Below are positions 18,413 to 26,774 of a stretch of 64,000 nucleotides of DNA, piece after piece; the first letter of the stretch is position 1, and each line of letters opens with the position of its first letter. The position numbers and the translations under genes are program-made. Source of the stretch: Gaetbulibacter sp. 4G1 (GTDB lineage: Bacteria > Bacteroidota > Bacteroidia > Flavobacteriales > Flavobacteriaceae); NCBI RefSeq assembly GCF_002741945.1, contig NZ_MDVN01000022.1, forward strand, positions 124,001 to 188,000, written 5' to 3'. The notes beneath the pieces were generated by a model. That model was not told where the DNA came from. It searched no databases and saw only the letters and a list, made by a program, of their open reading frames with translations.

Positions 18413-19596
18413 ATAACTTCTAACTTTTTACCTACTTTAACGAAAGCTTTAATGGCTTTTTGAATATGTTCTTTATTATGTGCAGCAGACAATTGCACTC
18501 TTATTCTGGCTTTTCCTTTAGGTACCACTGGAAAGAAAAAACCAATAACATAAATACCTTCTTCTAATAAATACTTAGCAAAGCTCTGAGCCAATTTTGC
18601 ATCGTATAACATAATTGGAACTATAGGGTGATGTCCTGATATAATATCAAACCCTGCCGCCGTCATTTCAGAGCGAAAATACTTTGTGTTTTCTTCTAGT
18701 TTATCTCTTAACTCTGTTGAATTTGATATTTTGTCTAGTACCTTTAAAGTTGCTCCAACAATAGCTGGCGCCAAAGTATTTGAAAATAGATAAGGGCGAG
18801 AGTTTTGCCTTAAAATATCAACAATCTCTTTTCTAGCTGCTGTAAAACCTCCTGAAGCACCTCCTAAAGCTTTACCGTATGTACCAGTAATAATATCAAC
18901 TCTATCCATAACATTATGATACTCATGAATCCCTCTACCTGTAGCGCCCATAAATCCTGTTGAATGGCATTCATCTATCATTACTAAAGCATTATACTTA
19001 TCAGCTAAATCGCAAATTTTATTTAATTGTGCAATAGTTCCGTCCATTGAAAAAGATCCGTCAGTTACAATTAATCTACGCCTAGAAGAACTCGCTTGTA
19101 TAAGTTGTTCTTCAAGACTAGACATATCGTTATGTATATATCTAAACCTTTTTGCTTTACAAAGACGAATACCATCAATAATAGAGGCATGGTTTAAAGC
19201 ATCAGAAATAACTGCATCTTCTGCAGAAAGCAAAGGTTCAAATAAACCTCCATTGGCATCAAAAGCTGCAGCATATAAAATGCAATCTTCCATGCCTAAA
19301 AACTGTGCGGTTTTTTGCTCCAGTTCTTTATGAATGTCTTGTGTACCGCAAATAAATCTCACCGATGACAAACCAAAACCATAGTTTTTAATGGCATTTA
19401 CTCCAGCTTCAATAACTTCAGAGTTAGAAGCTAACCCTAAATAATTATTGGCGCAAAAATTTAGAACCTCTTCTTGAGTTGTCGTGCTTATACTTGCTCC
19501 TTGTTTTGAGGTAATTATACGTTCATTTTTATAAAGACCGTTAGATTTAATAGTTTCAATTTCTGTTATTAAATCATCTTTTAAATTGCCGTACAT
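18409..19596 (-). CDS. kbl: Glycine C-acetyltransferase (2-amino-3-ketobutyrate CoA ligase)
   Basis: A 395-residue PLP enzyme of the alpha-oxoamine synthase family. It splits 2-amino-3-oxobutyrate with CoA into glycine and acetyl-CoA, the second step of threonine breakdown. Signatures include NNYLGLAS (51-57), [15 protein letters not shown] (208-222) and cofactor lysine K242 in [10 protein letters not shown]. The length is that of E. coli Kbl. It lies 3 bp after the threonine dehydrogenase gene, which settles the choice of this family member over 8-amino-7-oxononanoate synthase or 5-aminolevulinate synthase. Confidence 0.95.
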   Translation of the reverse strand: MYGNLKDDLITEIETIKSNGLYKNERIITSKQGASISTTTQEEVLNFCANNYLGLASNSEVIEAGVNAIKNYGFGLSSVRFICGTQDIHKELEQKTAQFLGMEDCILYAAAFDANGGLFEPLLSAEDAVISDALNHASIIDGIRLCKAKRFRYIHNDMSSLEEQLIQASSSRRRLIVTDGSFSMDGTIAQLNKICDLADKYNALVMIDECHSTGFMGATGRGIHEYHNVMDRVDIITGTYGKALGGASGGFTAARKEIVDILRQNSRPYLFSNTLAPAIVGATLKVLDKISNSTELRDKLEENTKYFRSEMTAAGFDIISGHHPIVPIMLYDAKLAQSFAKYLLEEGIYVIGFFFPVVPKGKARIRVQLSAAHNKEHIQKAIKAFVKVGKKLEVI

Positions 19597-19599
19597 AAA

Positions 19600-20562
19600 T
19601 TATATAGTTATAGGGTTGTTATTGTATTTAAGTTCTAAGTTTCTAAGCATGACATCTGTCATTAACTTTAAATCAAATTTAGGTTGCCAATCCCAATCTT
19701 TTTTAGCATCGGAATCATCTATACTCATTGGCCAAGAATTTGCAATATCTTGCCTAAAGTCTGGCTTGTATGTTATCTGAAAATTTGGATGAATTTCTTT
19801 TATGGCTGTCGCTAATTGTTTTGGGTTAAAACTACACCCGGCAATGTTATATGATGTTCTAACAGTTATTCTCTCCTTTGGAGCTTCCATTAGCTCTAAT
19901 GTCGCTCTTATTGCATCATCCATATAAATCATAGGCAACACGGTTGATGCACTTAAAAAACATTCAAACTTCTGATTATTAACTGCTTTATGAAAAATAT
20001 CTACAGCATAATCGGTAGTACCTCCACCAGGTAAAGATTGATACCCTATAACACCTGGATACCTCAAAGAACGAACATCCAATCCATATTTTTCATAATA
20101 ATAATTTCCCCAGTTTTCTCCAGCAGCTTTACTAATTCCATAAACTGTTGTGGGTGTTAAATTAGAAGATTGTGGTGTATTTAATCGTTCTACATTATTG
20201 CCAAACACTGCAATAGAACTTGGGAAAAAGACTTTTTTGATATTGTATAATCTTGAAACTTCTAAAACATTAAAAAAGGTTTTCATATTTATATCCCAAG
20301 TGTTTAAAGGAGCCTTCTCTCCATTTGCAGATAAAATTGCCGCAAGATGATATATTTGAGTGATTTTATACTTTAAAATAATCGCTTTTATCGCTTCAAA
20401 ATTTGAAACATCAAGAACTTCAAATTGCCCATTAAAATCTCTATCATACCTCAAATCAGAGGCAATTACATTATCAACACCATATTTCTTTTGTAGCTTT
20501 TTTGTTAAAACAGTCCCTAATTGTCCGCTAGATCCAGTTATTAATATGATTTCTTGGCTCAT
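19600..20562 (-). CDS. tdh: L-threonine 3-dehydrogenase, SDR/epimerase type
   Basis: A 320-residue extended short-chain dehydrogenase. The Rossmann motif ITGSSGQLGTVL (7-18) binds NAD; TTVYGISKAAGENW carries the YxxxK catalytic pair at about 142-146, and SIAVFG precedes it. The fold is that of NAD-dependent epimerases, which includes the bacterial Tdh type unrelated to zinc-dependent E. coli Tdh. It is coupled to kbl with a 3-bp gap, so it is expected to oxidise L-threonine to 2-amino-3-oxobutyrate. A divergent Lrp-type regulator starts 169 bp away. Confidence 0.92.
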   Translation of the reverse strand: MSQEIILITGSSGQLGTVLTKKLQKKYGVDNVIASDLRYDRDFNGQFEVLDVSNFEAIKAIILKYKITQIYHLAAILSANGEKAPLNTWDINMKTFFNVLEVSRLYNIKKVFFPSSIAVFGNNVERLNTPQSSNLTPTTVYGISKAAGENWGNYYYEKYGLDVRSLRYPGVIGYQSLPGGGTTDYAVDIFHKAVNNQKFECFLSASTVLPMIYMDDAIRATLELMEAPKERITVRTSYNIAGCSFNPKQLATAIKEIHPNFQITYKPDFRQDIANSWPMSIDDSDAKKDWDWQPKFDLKLMTDVMLRNLELKYNNNPITI

Positions 20563-20731
20563 TCTTATTAAAATATTAAAAGAATAAAATTAAATAATTT
20601 GCTTATTTTACAATTAAAAAAGCTTTTAATAATAAAAAAATAAGTAATTTTATCTTTTATTTATCTCTTCATAAGAAATATAATCTTTAAATAATATTCG
20701 TTAAACATAAAAAAAGAAAATTTATCTTCAA

Positions 20732-21193
20732 ATGGAAAAGCTAGACGAAGTAGACCTTAAAATTTTAAGAATTCTACAAAAAGATTCAAAAAAAACAACT
20801 AAAGAAGTTGCAGAAATACTTAATCTAACTCCATCGCCAGTATATGAACGCATAAGAAGATTAGAAAAAAAAGGGTATATTAAAAAGTATGTAGCACTTT
20901 TAAATAAAAAACTTCTTAATATTCCCATAACCGCTATTTGTATGGTATCACTAAGATATCATAATGAAGGCTTTATTGATAAATTTGATAAGCAAATCAA
21001 AGCCTTAAAAGAAGTACAGGAATGCTATCATATGGCTGGGAAAGTTGACTTTTTTTTAAAAATTAATTTAGATAGCCTTGACGAATATCATGAGTTTGTT
21101 CGATTAAAATTATCGAAAATTGAAAACATTGGTGTTCTGGAAAGTTATTTCGTTTTAAAAGAAATTAAATCTACTACTGAATACTTTATATAA
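20732..21193 (+). CDS. Lrp/AsnC-family transcriptional regulator
   Basis: A 153-residue regulator with an N-terminal winged HTH (about 5-60, DLKILRILQKDSKKTTKEVAEILNL shortened here to its start) and a C-terminal amino-acid-sensing RAM domain (about 65-150, ECYHMAGKVDFFLKI). Lrp-type proteins respond to amino acids. Being divergent from tdh-kbl, it is a good candidate to control threonine catabolism, and perhaps itself, from the AT-rich 169-bp region between them. The target is inferred from position only. Confidence 0.9.
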   Translation: MEKLDEVDLKILRILQKDSKKTTKEVAEILNLTPSPVYERIRRLEKKGYIKKYVALLNKKLLNIPITAICMVSLRYHNEGFIDKFDKQIKALKEVQECYHMAGKVDFFLKINLDSLDEYHEFVRLKLSKIENIGVLESYFVLKEIKSTTEYFI

Positions 21194-21327
21194 TAAACAG
21201 ATGAAAATTCTGCCTTTTTATAAGATTTAGCCTAAAATATCAGTGTGCAAAAACCGTTTATTCGGAATACTTAGCGCTTATTACATTAGCATTTGCCAAT
21301 ATAAATGTTCTCTATAGTTTTGATGTT

Positions 21328-21750
21328 ATGGAAAAAATTTATTTTGAAAGTATAAATAGGCATTATTTAAGTTTGCTTATTTTTATTCCTATAGCTATAC
21401 TGCTTCTTCTAACTAATGAAAACTTAGATTGGTACATATATCTTATAGTATTTATTCTAGCAGAAATAATAGGTTTATTTAGTCCTTTTATTTTCACAAA
21501 CTATATTAGATACAACAAAGAAGCTATCTTTATAAGATTTAATAGCCTTAAGGGACATCACATTAAAATTAAAGATATAAAGAAAATTATTTTTATTAAT
21601 TCATGCTTAATTATCCGATTATATTCTGGCAATAGTTTTGTTTTCAACACAAAAAATATTGGAGATCATAGCATAACAACTTTAGAGAATTTGTTTGAAC
21701 GAATTATGCCTAAAGAAACAAAAGAGCATTATTGTCAGCAGATAATTTAA
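21328..21750 (+). CDS. Hypothetical membrane protein, PH-like domain possible
   Basis: A 140-residue protein with two transmembrane helices (about 15-30, LLIFIPIAILLLL, and 37-58) followed by a soluble basic region (60-140). The arrangement of two helices then a beta-rich tail, with RYNKEAIFIRFN and KKIIFINSCLIIRL, resembles small bacterial PH-domain proteins, but I cannot assign it firmly. It stands alone, with an Lrp gene before and a long untranslated stretch after. Confidence 0.6.
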   Translation: MEKIYFESINRHYLSLLIFIPIAILLLLTNENLDWYIYLIVFILAEIIGLFSPFIFTNYIRYNKEAIFIRFNSLKGHHIKIKDIKKIIFINSCLIIRLYSGNSFVFNTKNIGDHSITTLENLFERIMPKETKEHYCQQII

Positions 21751-22143
21751 TAATTACATTCTCCCTTTTTAAGATTCATTGAAGACTTTTTTTAGTAAAA
21801 TACTAAAAAAAATGGTGCTTATAGACTCAACATTAAAACAGTTATTATTGTTTTTACCCATTTATTAGAATATAGCCTCCTTATATTACATTCTAGGTTG
21901 TTATTAAAGTATATAACCTTATGTTTGAATATCCATAACTTTAATAAGTAGGTTAAGTTTATGGTTGATTTGGGGCAAAAGGCGGACATCTGTTCGCCTT
22001 TTACATTTTACTTTGATCTATTAAATGGTAGATTAGTATTCTTTATTTTGAAGACTGAAATAAATCTCTTAAAAATATTCTTACAACTACTTATCGATAA
22101 CATTAAGAAGTTATCAAATTATATTTATACTTAACAAAAATAA
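21751..22143. other. Intergenic region between a membrane-protein gene and tRNA-Leu
   Basis: About 390 bp without a credible gene on either strand. It contains one clear hairpin (annotated separately at 21977-22002) and a weak AT palindrome around 21787-21805 (TTTTTTAGTA-AAA-TACTAAAAAA). I see no other conserved element. Confidence 0.5.
21977..22002 (+). terminator. Rho-independent-like hairpin
   Basis: AAAAGGCG (21977-21984) pairs with CGCCTTTT (21995-22002) around a short loop that can pair further through a G-U pair. The downstream side on the plus strand is moderately T-rich. It lies 227 bp after the membrane-protein stop, so it may end that transcript or an unannotated short RNA. Confidence 0.5.
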
Positions 22144-22173
22144 AAAAGGCTTCTCAAATTTGAGAAGCCTTTT
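22144..22173 (-). terminator. Terminator downstream of tRNA-Leu
   Basis: A perfect palindrome centred at 22158/22159 (AAGGCTTCTCAAA joined to its reverse complement) with A/T flanks. On the minus strand it is followed by a T-rich run (TTTTTTATTTTTG) and sits 10 bp after the 3' end of the tRNA, as expected for its terminator. Confidence 0.8.
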
Positions 22174-22182
22174 CCTTTACAG

Positions 22183-22264
22183 TGCGGGCGGGGAGACTCG
22201 AACTCCCACACCTCGCGGCACTAGATCCTAAGTCTAGCGTGTCTACCAATTCCACCACGCCCGC
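22183..22264 (-). tRNA. tRNA-Leu (anticodon UAG)
   Basis: On the minus strand the 82-nt sequence begins GCGGGCGTGGTGGAATTGG and ends with CGCCCGC plus discriminator A, giving a 7-bp acceptor stem. The anticodon arm is CTAGA-CTTAGGA-TCTAG with anticodon TAG. The long variable arm GTGCCGCGAGGTGT is typical of a class II leucine tRNA, and GTTCGAGTC is the T loop. The CCA end is not encoded. Confidence 0.97.
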
Positions 22265-22365
22265 TAAAGGACTGCAAATATAAACAAGATTTTTAAATTG
22301 CAAACTTCTTTATCATTAAAAACATTCTTTTTTTATACTTTTGATAAGAACTTTACAAACACCAT

Positions 22366-23754
22366 ATGGATAACATACAATCATATATTAAAGCGCATAA
22401 ACAACGCTTTTTAAACGAACTCGTGGAACTCCTAAAAATTCCATCAATAAGTGCCGATTCAGCATACAAAAATGATGTACTTAAAACTGCCGACAAAATA
22501 AAAATTAGTCTTGAAAATGCAGGATGCGATCATGTAGAAATCTGCGAAACTAAAGGATATCCTATTGTTTATGGCGAAAAAATAATTGACAAAAATTTAC
22601 CAACAATTTTAGTTTATGGCCATTATGATGTACAACCACCAGATCCTTTAAATTTGTGGCATTCACCTCCTTTTGAACCCATAATTAAAACAACAAAACG
22701 CCATCCCGAAGGCGCAATTTTTGCTCGTGGAGCATGCGACGATAAAGGACAAATGTATATGCACGTTAAGGCATTAGAATTTATGACATCTTCAAATCAA
22801 TTGCCTTGTAATGTTAAATTTATGATTGAAGGTGAAGAAGAAGTAGGAAGCTCAAACCTTGCCATATTTGTAAAAGAAAACCAAGAAAAACTAAAAAATG
22901 ATGTTATTCTAATTTCCGATACTGGTATGATAGCCAATGACACTCCTTCAATTACTACAGGCCTACGCGGATTGAGCTATGTGGAAGTGGAAGTCACTGG
23001 CCCTAACCGCGATTTACACTCTGGTTTATATGGTGGTGCTGTAGCAAATCCTATAAACATATTAACCAAAATGATTGCGTCACTTCATGATGAAAACAAT
23101 CATATAACAATTCCTGGTTTTTACGATAAAGTAGAAGAGCTATCAAAAGAAGAGCGTGCAGAAATGGCTAAAGCTCCTTTCAGTTTAGAAAGCTACAAAA
23201 AAGCACTAGATATTGAAGCTGTTTATGGTGAAGCAGGTTACACCACAAACGAAAGAAATTCTATCCGCCCTACGCTAGATGTTAATGGTATTTGGGGAGG
23301 GTATATAGGCGAAGGTGCTAAAACCGTTATTGCTAGTAAAGCGTACGCAAAAATATCGATGCGTTTGGTTCCACATCAAGATTGGGAAGAGATTACCCAA
23401 TTGTTCAAAATACATTTTGAAAGCATTGCTCCAGCTGGTGTTATTGTAAAAGTAAAACCACACCATGGTGGGCAAGGTTACGTAACCCCAATAAATAGTT
23501 TAGGGTATCAAGCGGCAAGTAAAGCATATCAAGACACTTTTGGAAAAACACCAATTCCGCAACGAAGTGGTGGCAGTATTCCTATTGTATCGTTATTTGA
23601 GCAAGAATTAAAAAGCAAAACTATTTTAATGGGCTTTGGGTTAGATAGTGACGCTATTCATTCTCCAAACGAGCATTTCGGAGTTTTCAATTATTTAAAA
23701 GGAATCGAAACTATTCCGTTGTTTTACAAGTATTTTACCGAATTATCTAAATAA
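22366..23754 (+). CDS. M20 family dipeptidase
   Basis: A 462-residue metallopeptidase of the M20 (carnosinase-like) dipeptidase group. Zinc-site motifs are YGHYDVQPPDP, ARGACDDKG, EGEEEVGS and SDTGM, and the C-terminal LRSGGSIPI-like stretch (QRSGGSIPIV) and HSPNEHFG complete the active site. The dimerisation lid occupies about residues 205-370. It is expected to act on dipeptides in the cytoplasm, since no signal peptide is present. It stands alone, followed by a structured repeat. Confidence 0.93.
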   Translation: MDNIQSYIKAHKQRFLNELVELLKIPSISADSAYKNDVLKTADKIKISLENAGCDHVEICETKGYPIVYGEKIIDKNLPTILVYGHYDVQPPDPLNLWHSPPFEPIIKTTKRHPEGAIFARGACDDKGQMYMHVKALEFMTSSNQLPCNVKFMIEGEEEVGSSNLAIFVKENQEKLKNDVILISDTGMIANDTPSITTGLRGLSYVEVEVTGPNRDLHSGLYGGAVANPINILTKMIASLHDENNHITIPGFYDKVEELSKEERAEMAKAPFSLESYKKALDIEAVYGEAGYTTNERNSIRPTLDVNGIWGGYIGEGAKTVIASKAYAKISMRLVPHQDWEEITQLFKIHFESIAPAGVIVKVKPHHGGQGYVTPINSLGYQAASKAYQDTFGKTPIPQRSGGSIPIVSLFEQELKSKTILMGFGLDSDAIHSPNEHFGVFNYLKGIETIPLFYKYFTELSK

Positions 23755-23761
23755 TATTTTG

Positions 23762-23860
23762 GGTGTTACCGCCATTTGCTTTTAAGTAGCAAAAGGCGGT
23801 CGCGCTTTTCACTATATCTTTTGCAAAAAAGCAAAAGGATGCCGTTGCAATCGCTAACAC
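23762..23860 (+). repeat. Structured intergenic element with outer stem and two inner hairpins
   Basis: GTGTTA (23763-23768) pairs with TAACAC (23855-23860) and encloses two hairpins. The first is CCGCC-A-TTTGCT paired with AGCAAA-A-GGCGG (23769-23799); the second is CTTTTGC paired with GCAAAAG (23818-23837). The intervening words CGCGCTTTTCACTATATC and GGATGCCGTTGCAATCGCTAACAC look like a recurrent intergenic element I recall from Flavobacteriaceae genomes; that family assignment is from memory. It lies between two plus-strand genes and contains no ORF. Confidence 0.7.
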
Positions 23861-23875
23861 AACAAGCGTTAATAA

Positions 23876-24739
23876 ATGAACAACCAACATAGCAAACACC
23901 TTCTTCTACTTTTATTGGCTACACTTTTTATAAGTACCTCTGGAGCTTTAGGTAAATATATAGATATGTCTATTCCTGTTATTATTTGGTGGCGTTCAAT
24001 TATTGCTTCAGTTTTACTATTTGCGTTTTGTCGTTATAAAAAAATTAGCCTCAAATTAAAATCAAAAAAAGAAATCATCCTCTTTATAATTAGTGGTGTT
24101 TTTTTAGCAGCTCATTGGATTACATATTTCTATGCTTTAAAGTTATCCAATGTAGCTATTGGTATGCTTTCATTATTTGTTTACCCCATACTAACAGCAT
24201 TTTTAGAACCTTTATTTATAAAAGTAAAGTTCGATCCAATTTATATATTCCTTGGAATTATGGTACTAATAGGCATTTATATTTTAGCGCCAGAATTTAG
24301 TTTGGAAAGTGCTCACTTAAAAGGTATTTTATTCGGTTTAGCTTCTGCACTATTTTATGCTATTCGCAACATTATTTCAAAACAATTGGTAACCAATTAC
24401 AATGGTACCGCAATCATGTTATATCAAATTGGTATCATTACCATTGTTTTATCACCTATGCTATTTTTTATGGATACATCTGGCATAGCTACACAATTCC
24501 CTTATATAATAATTCTAGCAGTAATTACTACTGCCATTGGCCACACTATGTTAGTTAATAGTTTAAACCATTTTACGGTAAGCACTGCCAGTATCATTAG
24601 TAGCACTCAACCCATTTTAGGAATTATTATAGCATTCATCTTCTTAAACGAAATACCAACAAGGAATACTTTTTTTGGAGGCCTCATTATTCTTTCAACC
24701 GTAGTTATTGAAAGTATTCGGTCTAGAAAAAGCAGTTAA
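23876..24739 (+). CDS. EamA/DMT-family permease
   Basis: A 287-residue inner-membrane protein with about ten transmembrane helices arranged as two EamA repeats (about 8-135 and 148-282). Typical features are WWRSIIASVLLFAF after helix 1, the paired-repeat start GILFGLASALFYAIRNIISK, and STQPILGIIIAFIFLNE near the end. Members export metabolites or amino acids, but substrate cannot be read from sequence. It starts 15 bp after the structured repeat and is followed by the BlaI promoter region. Confidence 0.88.
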   Translation: MNNQHSKHLLLLLLATLFISTSGALGKYIDMSIPVIIWWRSIIASVLLFAFCRYKKISLKLKSKKEIILFIISGVFLAAHWITYFYALKLSNVAIGMLSLFVYPILTAFLEPLFIKVKFDPIYIFLGIMVLIGIYILAPEFSLESAHLKGILFGLASALFYAIRNIISKQLVTNYNGTAIMLYQIGIITIVLSPMLFFMDTSGIATQFPYIIILAVITTAIGHTMLVNSLNHFTVSTASIISSTQPILGIIIAFIFLNEIPTRNTFFGGLIILSTVVIESIRSRKSS

Positions 24740-24807
24740 CCACTACTTATTTATCAAGTCGAGTACTGTCAAAATCTCATTTTTATTTTCAAAAAATATT
24801 TTTTTAC

Positions 24808-24849
24808 TCTACACTTGTAGAATCAAAATATTTACTCTACATTTGTAGA
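24808..24849 (+). promoter_or_regulatory. Two BlaI-type operators overlapping the blaI-like promoter
   Basis: TCTACACTTGTAGA (24808-24821) and TCTACATTTGTAGA (24836-24849) are near-identical dyads of the TACA-N2-TGTA type bound by BlaI/MecI repressors, with starts 28 bp apart. The second contains a full Bacteroidota -7 box, TACATTTG (24838-24845); TTG in the first (24815-24817) sits 20 bp upstream as the -33 element. Bound repressor would thus cover both promoter elements. A half site, CTGTAGA, lies just before the ATG at 24872. Confidence 0.85.
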
Positions 24850-24871
24850 AGTAATTCTAACTCTGTAGAAA

Positions 24872-25237
24872 ATGAAATTATCAAAAGCCGAAGAAGATTT
24901 AATGAATCATTTATGGAAACTCGAAAAAGCATTCATGAAAGATTTGCTTGAGGCTTATCCAGAACCAAAACCAGCCACCACAACCGTAGCAACGCTTTTA
25001 AAACGCATGAGTGACAAAGGTTTTATTGCATACAATTTATTCGGAAATTCAAGACAATACTACCCTTTGGTAAAAAAGAAAGATTATTTCTCCAAACACG
25101 TAAATGGTTTAATAAAAAATTTTTTCAACGATAGCGCATCACAGTTTGCATCATTTTTCACCAAGGAAACCAACCTTACAAAAGAAGAGTTGGAAGATTT
25201 AAAAGCCTTAATTGATAACGAAATTAAAAAGAAATAA
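24872..25237 (+). CDS. BlaI/MecI/CopY-family transcriptional repressor
   Basis: A 121-residue winged-helix repressor. The N-terminal DNA-binding domain contains SKAEEDLMNHLWKLEKAF and TVATLLKRMSDKGFI (recognition helix and wing). The C-terminal helices form the dimer and carry the site usually cut or released on signalling. It precedes an M56 sensor peptidase by 2 bp, the standard pairing, and its own promoter carries two cognate-looking dyads, so autoregulation is very likely. Confidence 0.95.
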   Translation: MKLSKAEEDLMNHLWKLEKAFMKDLLEAYPEPKPATTTVATLLKRMSDKGFIAYNLFGNSRQYYPLVKKKDYFSKHVNGLIKNFFNDSASQFASFFTKETNLTKEELEDLKALIDNEIKKK

Positions 25238-25239
25238 TT

Positions 25240-26664
25240 ATGCTTTTGTTTGTATTAAAATCCAGTGCTTGTTTAGCTGTTTTTATGGTATTCTATAAAC
25301 TATGTTTAGAAAAAACTAGCGCACACACTTTTAAACGTTTTTATTTAATTGGGGTAATTTTAATTTCTATTAGCATACCGCTTATAACTTTTACAGAATA
25401 TATCGAATTATCAAAAACAGATTTTGAGAATGCTCTACCTATTGAAGTAACAGATCAGAGCAAAACATTCTACGATCTTCTTCCAGTTATTTTATGGAGT
25501 ATTTATGTCTTAGGTCTAATAATATTTTTATTTAGGTTCTTTAAAAACATATACAGATTATTTCAAAAAATAAAAACAAATCCAAAACTCAAAAGCGAAA
25601 ACTTTATCAATGTTTTATTGAACGATTTAATTATTCCGCATACTTTTTTAAATTATATTTTTCTAAACAAGACTAAATATGAAAACAAATTAATTCCCGA
25701 CGAAGTATTGTTGCACGAACAAATTCATGCAAAACAAAAGCATGCTTTAGATATATTGTTTGTTGAATTATTTCAAATATTATTTTGGTTTAATCCTTTG
25801 CTTTATTTCATAAAAAAAGACATTAAGCTTAATCATGAATTCTTAGCAGATCATGCCGTTTTAAAGCAAGGTATAGACTCATCAACTTACCAAAAAACAT
25901 TGCTCACATTCTCGTCTCCCAATAGCTTTCGAGATAATCAAAATCAACAAATAGTAAATGCCATCAATTATTCATTAATCAAAAAACGATTTACAGTTAT
26001 GAAAACAAAAACGTCAAAAACAATTATTTGGCTTAGAAGCCTTATTATTTTACCCTTATTAGCAATTCTAATTTATAGCTTTAGCAATAAAGCTATAATT
26101 GAAACTGAAAACACAACAGAACAATCTGTATATCAAAAAAAAGCAACTCAAAAAGAAATTGCAGAATACAATAGATTGGCAAAAAAATACAATAATCCTC
26201 AAGGTAGAGTTATTATAAAAAACAAGGAAGTTGAACGCTTAAATTACATTTATAGGGTTATGACTGTAGAACAAAGAAAAAAAGCTGAGCCATTTCCAGT
26301 ATTTCCACCTCCACCTCCAGTTCCAGGTGAGCCATCTAAATTAAGAGGAGTTGTTGAAGTTCCAGCTCCAGAACCAACACCTGTAAAAGTTGTAGAAGTA
26401 AGAGAAGTTCCTGCACCTGTAGAAGTAAGGGAAGTTGTTGAAGTTCCACCACCGCCACCGCCTCCAAAAAGCCCTTTAGAACACGTAAAAGATATGGCAA
26501 AAAAAGGAGCTAAGTTTTACTATAATAAAAAGGAAATATCTTCAAAAAAGGCCATAAGTATCTTAACTAAAAACAAGAACATTAGCATTACTACAAATCA
26601 TTCAAATGATAACGATTATGTTGTTCAGCTTTCAACAAAACCCATAGTTATCAAAGAAGATTAA
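25240..26664 (+). CDS. BlaR1-type M56 membrane metallopeptidase with proline-rich C-terminal region
   Basis: A 474-residue membrane protein: helices at about 3-22, 35-52 and 82-102, then the M56 zinc-peptidase motif HEQIH with downstream HEFLADHAVL, and another helix near 262-282 (IIWLRSLIILPLLAILIYSF). In place of the penicillin-binding sensor of BlaR1 there is a periplasmic region of about 190 residues rich in proline and VEVP/VREV repeats (about 345-415), like TonB linkers. The usual logic is ligand sensing, then cleavage of the BlaI repressor. The signal sensed is unknown. It ends just before a strong terminator. Confidence 0.9.
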   Translation: MLLFVLKSSACLAVFMVFYKLCLEKTSAHTFKRFYLIGVILISISIPLITFTEYIELSKTDFENALPIEVTDQSKTFYDLLPVILWSIYVLGLIIFLFRFFKNIYRLFQKIKTNPKLKSENFINVLLNDLIIPHTFLNYIFLNKTKYENKLIPDEVLLHEQIHAKQKHALDILFVELFQILFWFNPLLYFIKKDIKLNHEFLADHAVLKQGIDSSTYQKTLLTFSSPNSFRDNQNQQIVNAINYSLIKKRFTVMKTKTSKTIIWLRSLIILPLLAILIYSFSNKAIIETENTTEQSVYQKKATQKEIAEYNRLAKKYNNPQGRVIIKNKEVERLNYIYRVMTVEQRKKAEPFPVFPPPPPVPGEPSKLRGVVEVPAPEPTPVKVVEVREVPAPVEVREVVEVPPPPPPPKSPLEHVKDMAKKGAKFYYNKKEISSKKAISILTKNKNISITTNHSNDNDYVVQLSTKPIVIKED

Positions 26665-26677
26665 ATTAATTAAAATT

Positions 26678-26706
26678 AAGCCTAAAAAAATCTTTAGGCT
26701 TTTTTT
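26678..26706 (+). terminator. Rho-independent terminator after the M56 gene
   Basis: AAGCCTAAA (26678-26686) pairs with TTTAGGCTT (26693-26701) around AAAATC, followed by seven T residues. It lies 13 bp after the M56 stop. Confidence 0.9.
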
Positions 26707-26774
26707 AGCTCTATAATGTAACAAAATGTCAGTTTCAGCGTTCTAATAAGCAATCAATCAAAATCAATCACACC

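Noticed and set aside
18409-19596. 8-amino-7-oxononanoate synthase (bioF) as the identity of the kbl gene
   Set aside because: The families are close, but the 3-bp coupling to a threonine dehydrogenase gene and the absence of biotin genes favour glycine C-acetyltransferase.
23762-23860. CRISPR-like or riboswitch reading of the intergenic element
   Set aside because: There is a single unit with no spacer repetition, and no known riboswitch core is recognisable; a generic structured repeat is the safer call.
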